19,014 nt of DNA. It comes from JASFJH01 sp050117725. GTDB lineage: Bacteria; Pseudomonadota; Gammaproteobacteria; AKS1. The stretch lies in NCBI GenBank assembly GCA_050117725.1, contig JASFME010000017.1, positions 1 to 19,014 of the forward strand. Direction: 5' to 3'. Position numbers and translations under genes: made by a program. Each line of letters starts with the position of its first letter. Position 1 is the first letter of the stretch. This document shows positions 14,676 through 19,014 of this stretch, piece by piece. Under the pieces are notes generated by a model. It made no database searches, was not told where the DNA came from, and saw only the letters and a program-made list of their open reading frames with translations.

Positions 14676-15548
14676 ATGTCTTCCCTTAACCTGGCAGAGC
14701 GCCTGTTCGTCTGGCTGCAATACTGCATCCCACAGCACCTGATCTCGCGCCTGATGTGGCGCATGACGCGGATCAAGGCGCGCTGGTACCTGGACTGGCA
14801 GATCAACTGGTTCATCCGACGTTACAACGTCGATATGTCCATCGCCGAGAACCCCGATCCCGCCAGCTATGCGGATTTCAACAGTTTCTTCACGCGCTCC
14901 CTGCGTGCCGGAGCGCGCAACATCGATCAGGATCCCGGCACCATCACCTGCCCGGTCGACGGTGCCGTCAGCCAGCTTGGCAGGATCGACCACGAATCCC
15001 TGATCCAGGCCAAGGGCCATGATTTCAGCCTGACTGCCCTGCTCGCCGGGCGTGATGACCTCGCGGCGCCGTTTCGCAACGGCAACTTTGCCACCGTCTA
15101 CCTGTCGCCACGCGATTACCACCGCATCCATATGCCGGTATGTGGTGACCTGCAGGAAATGATCTACGTGCCTGGCAAATTATTCAGCGTCAATCACGCC
15201 ACGGTGTACGGTGTGAACGGAATTTTTGCGCGCAATGAGCGGGTTATTAACATATTCAATACCGATGCCGGCCCCATGGCCGTGGTCCTGGTCGGCGCTA
15301 TCAATGTCGGCAGCATGGAAACCGTCTGGCATGGCCTGATCACGCCACCCTATGGCAAGGCCATCCAGTCGTGGGATTACCGGGACAAACCTGTTCACCT
15401 GACCCGCGGTGATGAACTGGGCAGATTCAACATGGGTTCGACCGTGATCCTGTTGTTCCCGGAGAATACGTGCGAGTGGGACAGCCGCCTGCAGCACAAC
15501 GACAGCGTCAGCCTGGGTACGGCAATTGCGAGGTATATCCGGGGCTGA
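14676..15548 (+). CDS. psd: Phosphatidylserine decarboxylase proenzyme
   Basis: 290 residues. Makes phosphatidylethanolamine from phosphatidylserine at the inner membrane. The self-cleavage site is MGST, cut between Gly254 and Ser255, where Ser255 becomes the pyruvoyl group. Asp95 and His149 (DYHRIHMP) complete the processing triad, as in class I bacterial enzymes of this length. MGST replaces the more common LGST. ATG 14676 is seven bases after the PCuAC stop and has only a weak ribosome site. Longer readings upstream lie in the PCuAC gene. The stop abuts the epmA stop on the other strand. Confidence 0.96.
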   Translation: MSSLNLAERLFVWLQYCIPQHLISRLMWRMTRIKARWYLDWQINWFIRRYNVDMSIAENPDPASYADFNSFFTRSLRAGARNIDQDPGTITCPVDGAVSQLGRIDHESLIQAKGHDFSLTALLAGRDDLAAPFRNGNFATVYLSPRDYHRIHMPVCGDLQEMIYVPGKLFSVNHATVYGVNGIFARNERVINIFNTDAGPMAVVLVGAINVGSMETVWHGLITPPYGKAIQSWDYRDKPVHLTRGDELGRFNMGSTVILLFPENTCEWDSRLQHNDSVSLGTAIARYIRG

Positions 15549-16517
15549 TCAGGCCCTTTGCCAGGCGAAGGGCAACACGTCCTGGATGTGGTCCACATCG
15601 AGTAACAGCATGAGCAGGCGATCCAGCCCGAGTGCCACCCCGGCACAGGCCGGCATACCTGACGCCAGACCGGCAATCAGGTTCTGATCAGGCTTCACCT
15701 GCCCCTGCCCCCTGCCTGAACGAATGCGGTTATCCTGTTCGAAACGCCGCAACTGTTCTGCGGCATCAAGCAACTCGTGGAAACCGTTGGCCAGTTCAAC
15801 GCCGTCGATGTACACCTCGAAGCGTTCAGCTACACCGTCTGACTCACGCACCTGTGCGAGCGCGGCCTGTGAAGCCGGGTAGTCATGGATGAACACGATT
15901 GCGCCTGTCGGCAGGGCCGGGACCACGACCTGGTCGAACAGCAACTCCAGCCAGGCATCCCTGTCGTCAACCGTCAGGCCGATAACCTCGGCAAACCCCA
16001 GCTCGGCCGCCCTGCTTACCAGTTCGTCATTGGAAATGGTTAGTGGATCGAAACCGGCATGCTGCAGAAACGCGTCTTGATAGGTCAACCTGTGCGAGGC
16101 AGTGATGCGTTGGCCGAGCACCTGCAATAACAACTGTTCGACTTCAGCCATGAGGAGATGGTGGTCAAAGCCGGCCCGGTACCATTCCAGCATGGTGAAT
16201 TCCGGGTTATGGAAACGCCCCGACTCACCCTGCCGGAACACCTTGCAGACCTGGTAAATGGAACCGCTGCCGGCGGCCAACAGGCGCTTCATCGGAAATT
16301 CGGGGGAGGTCTGCAAGTAGTATGTGTCATGGCCAGGACACACCGACATACTTTCAATATTCGGGTCGGTATTACCTGCAGCCGACAATAGCGGTGTTTC
16401 CACTTCGAGCACGTCGCGGGCAAGAAAAAACGCGCGGATCTGTTGTAACAGCTCCGCGCGTTTCCTGATCGTAGCCAGCGACGCAGATGGCCGCCAACCC
16501 TGTTGCCGGTCAGTCAT
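15549..16517 (-). CDS. epmA: EF-P--(R)-beta-lysine ligase EpmA
   Basis: 322 residues, like a class II lysyl-tRNA synthetase core without the tRNA-binding domain (GenX/PoxA/YjeA). Motif 2 is FRQGESGRFHNPEFTMLEWYR (about 95-115) and motif 3 is GVALGLDRLLML near the C-terminus. It activates beta-lysine and joins it to Lys34 of EF-P. ATG 16517 overlaps the end of efp by eight bases; the open frame further upstream is antisense or out of frame to efp and not part of the family. The pair is probably co-translated. Confidence 0.96.
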   Translation of the reverse strand: MTDRQQGWRPSASLATIRKRAELLQQIRAFFLARDVLEVETPLLSAAGNTDPNIESMSVCPGHDTYYLQTSPEFPMKRLLAAGSGSIYQVCKVFRQGESGRFHNPEFTMLEWYRAGFDHHLLMAEVEQLLLQVLGQRITASHRLTYQDAFLQHAGFDPLTISNDELVSRAAELGFAEVIGLTVDDRDAWLELLFDQVVVPALPTGAIVFIHDYPASQAALAQVRESDGVAERFEVYIDGVELANGFHELLDAAEQLRRFEQDNRIRSGRGQGQVKPDQNLIAGLASGMPACAGVALGLDRLLMLLLDVDHIQDVLPFAWQRA

Positions 16518-17085
16518 CTTCCCTGGCGCGGCCCACGTATTCACCGGTCCGTGTATCAACCTTGAGCAGCTCGCCCTCATCAATGAACAGCGGTACACGC
16601 ACGACCGCACCGGTTTCGAGGGTCGCCGGCTTGCCGCCACCACCCGAGGTATCACCGCGCACCCCCGGATCGGTCTGGGCCACCTTGAGGACCACGAAGT
16701 TGGGTGGCGTGACAGTCAGTGGCACACCGTTCCACAACGTCACCGTGCAGACATCCTGCTCCTTGAGCCATTTCACGGCATCGCCGACGGCATTCGCGTC
16801 CGCGCCCATCTGCTCGTAGCTTTCCGGGTCCATGAAATACCAGAACTCGCCATCCGTATACAGGTACTGCATCTCTGTGTCCACGACATCGGCGGCTTCC
16901 ACCGATTCGCCCGACTTGTAGGTGCGTTCGATCACCCGGCCGGTCTTCAGGTTGCGGATCTTGACCCGGTTGAAGGCCTGGCCCTTGCCCGGCTTGACGA
17001 ACTCGTTCTCGATGATCGAACACGGATCGCCGTCGATCATGAGCTTGAGGCCACTACGAAACTCATTGGTACTGTAACTTGCCAT
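16510..17085 (-). CDS. efp: Translation elongation factor P
   Basis: 191 residues, close to the usual 188-190, with KOW and two OB-like domains. It rescues ribosomes stalled at polyproline. The modification loop VKPGKGQAF carries Lys34, the target of EpmA/EpmB. AGAGAGGA (17090-17097, minus strand) precedes the ATG. The long open frame upstream on this strand runs antisense to epmB and is not part of efp. epmB is divergent, 66 bases away. Confidence 0.98.
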   Translation of the reverse strand: MASYSTNEFRSGLKLMIDGDPCSIIENEFVKPGKGQAFNRVKIRNLKTGRVIERTYKSGESVEAADVVDTEMQYLYTDGEFWYFMDPESYEQMGADANAVGDAVKWLKEQDVCTVTLWNGVPLTVTPPNFVVLKVAQTDPGVRGDTSGGGGKPATLETGAVVRVPLFIDEGELLKVDTRTGEYVGRAREDD

Positions 17086-17136
17086 AGATTCCTCTCTGTG
17101 TGTGGTCGAGCAGTCCTGCCGTTGGCCACTGTCGAA

Positions 17137-17145
17137 TGCTAAGAT
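17137..17145 (+). promoter_or_regulatory. Possible extended -10 promoter for epmB
   Basis: TGCTAAGAT fits an extended -10 element in the 66-base efp/epmB divergent gap. Transcription would start near 17152, at the first ATG of epmB. No good -35 is visible, and no clear promoter for efp was found in the same gap. Confidence 0.4.
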
Positions 17146-17151
17146 GCGCCT

Positions 17152-18156
17152 ATGATACAGGCTTCCATGCACAGATTGCAGCGTTGCGGCTGGCAGGCCG
17201 AACTGGCCAGCGCCATTACCGAGCCGGCCGAACTGCTCACGGCCCTGGGGCTGCCGGCACAACTGCTCGAGGACCTCGAGCCGGCCAGTCGGGACTTCAG
17301 GCTGCGCGTACCGCGGTCTTTCGTGCAACGTATGCAGCCCGGTGATCCCGATGATCCCCTGCTGCGCCAGGTGCTGCCCCGCGCCGAGGAAAACCTGCCC
17401 GTCAGCGGTTATGTCGCGGACCCGGTTGGCGATCTCGACGCCATGACCGTGCCCGGCCTGCTGCACAAATACCACGGACGGGCCCTGCTCGTGACAACCG
17501 GCGCCTGCGGTGTGCACTGCCGCTACTGTTTCCGCCGCCACTTCCCCTATAGTGAAGCCAACCCGGCCCAGACTGACTGGCAGCCGGCACTCGATTACCT
17601 CGCCGCAGACACGAGTCTGCGTGAAATCATCCTCAGTGGTGGCGATCCGCTCATGCTCAGCGATAATCGGCTGGCCGGCCTGGTCGAGCGGCTCGAGGCT
17701 ATCCCGCACCTGCAGCGTCTGCGTCTGCATACGCGCTTGCCCGTGGTCTTGCCGGCGCGCGTCGATAGCGCGCTGACCGACTGGCTGTCCAGGACGCGCC
17801 TGCAGAGCATCATTGTCCTGCATATCAACCATCCCAACGAACTCGACCCGTCGTTGTCAGCGGCCTGTGAGCGCCTCAGGGCAAGTGGTTCTGCCCTGCT
17901 CAACCAGTCCGTGTTACTCAAGGGCATCAATGACAGGGCTGAAACACTTGTTGCACTCAGTGAGCGGCTATTTGCCGCCGGCATCCAGCCTTATTACCTG
18001 CACCAGCTCGACCCGGTAGCAGGCGCCGCCCATTTCGCCATCAATGACGAACAGGCCGGGGACTTGCTGGCGGCTATGCGCGAGCAACTGTCCGGCTACC
18101 TCGTACCGAAACTGGTCCGGGAACAGGCCGGAAAACCGGCCAAAACGCCTGTCTGA
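17152..18156 (+). CDS. epmB: EF-P lysine 2,3-aminomutase EpmB
   Basis: 334 residues, a radical SAM enzyme that converts L-alpha-lysine to (R)-beta-lysine for EF-P. The 4Fe-4S motif CX3CX2C is Cys119, Cys123, Cys126 (CGVHCRYCFRR). SGGDPLM and the C-terminal YLVPKLVRE, with Lys320 the likely PLP lysine, match the family. If transcription starts at the -10 seen at 17140-17145, ATG 17167 (preceded by ACAGG, five-base gap) may be the real start, costing five residues before the conserved region. It is divergent from efp, and with epmA forms a complete EF-P modification set. Confidence 0.96.
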   Translation: MIQASMHRLQRCGWQAELASAITEPAELLTALGLPAQLLEDLEPASRDFRLRVPRSFVQRMQPGDPDDPLLRQVLPRAEENLPVSGYVADPVGDLDAMTVPGLLHKYHGRALLVTTGACGVHCRYCFRRHFPYSEANPAQTDWQPALDYLAADTSLREIILSGGDPLMLSDNRLAGLVERLEAIPHLQRLRLHTRLPVVLPARVDSALTDWLSRTRLQSIIVLHINHPNELDPSLSAACERLRASGSALLNQSVLLKGINDRAETLVALSERLFAAGIQPYYLHQLDPVAGAAHFAINDEQAGDLLAAMREQLSGYLVPKLVREQAGKPAKTPV

Positions 18157-18201
18157 GTCTTCAAATCGCGCTGCACCGCTTTACTACCGCGCACAATATG
18201 T

Positions 18202-18210
18202 TGTTATACT
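18202..18210 (+). promoter_or_regulatory. Extended -10 promoter
   Basis: TGTTATACT is a strong extended -10 (TATACT) in the 120-base gap after epmB. The -35 region is weak (TTACTA at 18181-18186, 18-base spacer). It would give a leader of about 60 bases for the gene at 18277. Confidence 0.55.
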
Positions 18211-18219
18211 GCCCCTGTA

Positions 18220-18242
18220 GTTGATCGCGGGGGTTGATCAAC
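18220..18242 (+). repeat. GTTGATC repeat with palindrome, possible operator
   Basis: GTTGATC at 18220-18226 is repeated at 18233-18239, where it forms part of the ten-base palindrome GTTGATCAAC (18233-18242). The pair lies just downstream of the -10, where a repressor could block the last gene. No regulator is known for it. Confidence 0.3.
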
Positions 18243-18276
18243 ACATTACTTCTCGAAAATCAGGGAGTTGGCAGCA

Positions 18277-19014
18277 ATGTCATCACTGGACCTGTCAATG
18301 CTTTCGCTACCCGAGCAGCATCCGGCGGAACCCGGATCGTTTGACACGCGGCCGAAATCTGTAAATGCCTGGATCGAAGCCCTGCCTATGGCCAACCTCG
18401 GCGAAACATCCAGGCTCGTCTTCAAGGTCCTGGTTGAGCTCAACCGGGTCGAGCTGCCTGCCAGGCAACGCATGCAGACCCTCGAGTTACTGCTCAAACC
18501 TGCTGAATATGTCGCCACCTCGCTGGAAAAACAGTATGCGGGTCGCCCCCTCCCCCTGCATGACAGGCATCGTAAAATCTCGGAGTTGTCGAGGGCACTG
18601 CTCAGCGAACTGGCAACCGGTTACAAGATCGTGGCGCGCAGCCTGTTGAGCGCACGTGGCAGGCTGGATCAGAAAATGGTCGCGTTTGCCCTGCATCGCG
18701 CCATGTACTACCTGGGTGAACTACTGCTGCGCAGTTACCAGGTTTACACGCCTTACCCGAAACATGTCTGGCTGGAACTGCACAGCATGTATCAGTATGC
18801 AGAACATTATAAATTACTCACGTTCAAATACCCGTTGCCACTCGGCACGGACAAGGAATGCTCGCTGAGCCAGATTTACAAGCGTTGTGTATTGCTGTCG
18901 CTGGCCATGCCCTACCAGTTGCTGCGCGGTGAAATTGATATTGTTGCCAGCTCCCTGTGTCACCTGGTCGGTCTTCTGCGCATTGAAAAAATTCCCGACT
19001 ATACGCGGCCGAAT
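18277..19014 (+). CDS. Conserved-looking protein of unknown function (5' part)
   Basis: An open frame runs from ATG 18277 (CAGGGAG at 18261-18267) to the window end, 246 codons without a stop. The start is set by this ribosome site and a promoter at 18202. The visible part is mostly helical and cytoplasmic, with many Leu, Arg and Glu residues, no signal peptide, no membrane helix and no catalytic motif I can name. The opening FDTRPKSVNAWIEALPMANLGE reminds me of large gammaproteobacterial proteins that carry a C-terminal PilZ (cyclic-di-GMP) domain, but that domain would lie outside the window. This is a weak recollection, not evidence. Confidence 0.75.
   Translation, partial: MSSLDLSMLSLPEQHPAEPGSFDTRPKSVNAWIEALPMANLGETSRLVFKVLVELNRVELPARQRMQTLELLLKPAEYVATSLEKQYAGRPLPLHDRHRKISELSRALLSELATGYKIVARSLLSARGRLDQKMVAFALHRAMYYLGELLLRSYQVYTPYPKHVWLELHSMYQYAEHYKLLTFKYPLPLGTDKECSLSQIYKRCVLLSLAMPYQLLRGEIDIVASSLCHLVGLLRIEKIPDYTRPN

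Noticed and set aside
15553..15573. GCCCTT/AAGGGC hairpin as terminator of psd
   Set aside because: Six-base stem with a nine-base loop and no T-run; also coding for the epmA C-terminus. Kept only as a possibility in the findings.
16324..17142. Plus-strand open frame (272 codons) across efp and epmA
   Set aside because: Antisense to two clearly identified genes, with no recognisable domain.
17086..17832. N-terminal extension of efp on the minus strand
   Set aside because: EF-P length and AGAGAGGA before 17085 fix the start; the extension is antisense to epmB.
18126..18141. GGCCGG-AAAA-CCGGCC hairpin as epmB terminator
   Set aside because: It lies inside the coding end of epmB and is followed by AAAACG, not a T-run; on the minus strand there is also no T-run after the stem.

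Overview
The window looks like part of a gammaproteobacterial chromosome. The efp/epmA/epmB/psd set, the System I cytochrome c maturation genes and the SCO/PCuAC copper chaperones are all of gammaproteobacterial type. The species cannot be named from sequence alone; a chemolithotrophic or metal/electrode-respiring relative of the Chromatiales-type lineages is a reasonable guess. The DNA is moderately GC-rich and densely coded. No stretch over 300 bases lacks a gene, and I see no RNA genes, CRISPR, insertion sequences or prophage.

Region 1 (1-10880, all + strand) is the unusual part. It is a six-gene electron-transfer locus, truncated at the left edge. In order it encodes: a multi-cluster 4Fe-4S protein (3' part only); a small membrane protein with the histidine pattern of a di-heme b cytochrome; an inner-membrane protein joining a cytoplasmic FHA (phosphothreonine-reading) domain to a periplasmic part with ten CXXCH motifs; a lipoprotein with two HbpS/GlcG-like (DUF336) domains; an outer-membrane beta-barrel; and a 1288-residue secreted protein with ten CXXCH motifs and a C-terminal LVIVD-type propeller. 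Read together, these could move electrons between cytoplasm or quinone pool and the cell surface: Fe-S protein, cytochrome b, FHA-decaheme, barrel, surface decaheme. The direction (out to an acceptor, or in from a donor such as Fe(II) or a cathode) cannot be read from the DNA. It is not a recognisable MtrABC/MtoAB set.

Region 2 (10880-13490) is ccmABCDE, the heme export and CcmE-loading half of System I. It is joined to the decaheme gene by a one-base TAATG stop/start overlap, so heme attachment machinery is made alongside 20 predicted c-type hemes. ccmF, ccmG, ccmH and ccmI are not here. Region 3 (13536-14668) encodes a SCO/SenC protein and a PCuAC chaperone, which deliver copper to cytochrome oxidase CuA. 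psd (14676-15548) ends the + strand run; its stop codon directly abuts that of the convergent epmA.

Region 4 (15549-18156) is the elongation factor P module: efp and epmA on the minus strand, overlapping by 8 bases, and epmB divergent on the plus strand. Region 5 (18157-19014) has a good extended -10 promoter, a GTTGATC repeat and the 5' 246 codons of a conserved-looking gene of unknown function that runs off the window.

Four extended -10 elements (TGCTACACT, TGCTACTAT, TGCTAAGAT, TGTTATACT) precede ccmA, the SCO gene, epmB and the last gene. This suggests that regions 1-3, although tightly packed, have internal promoters.
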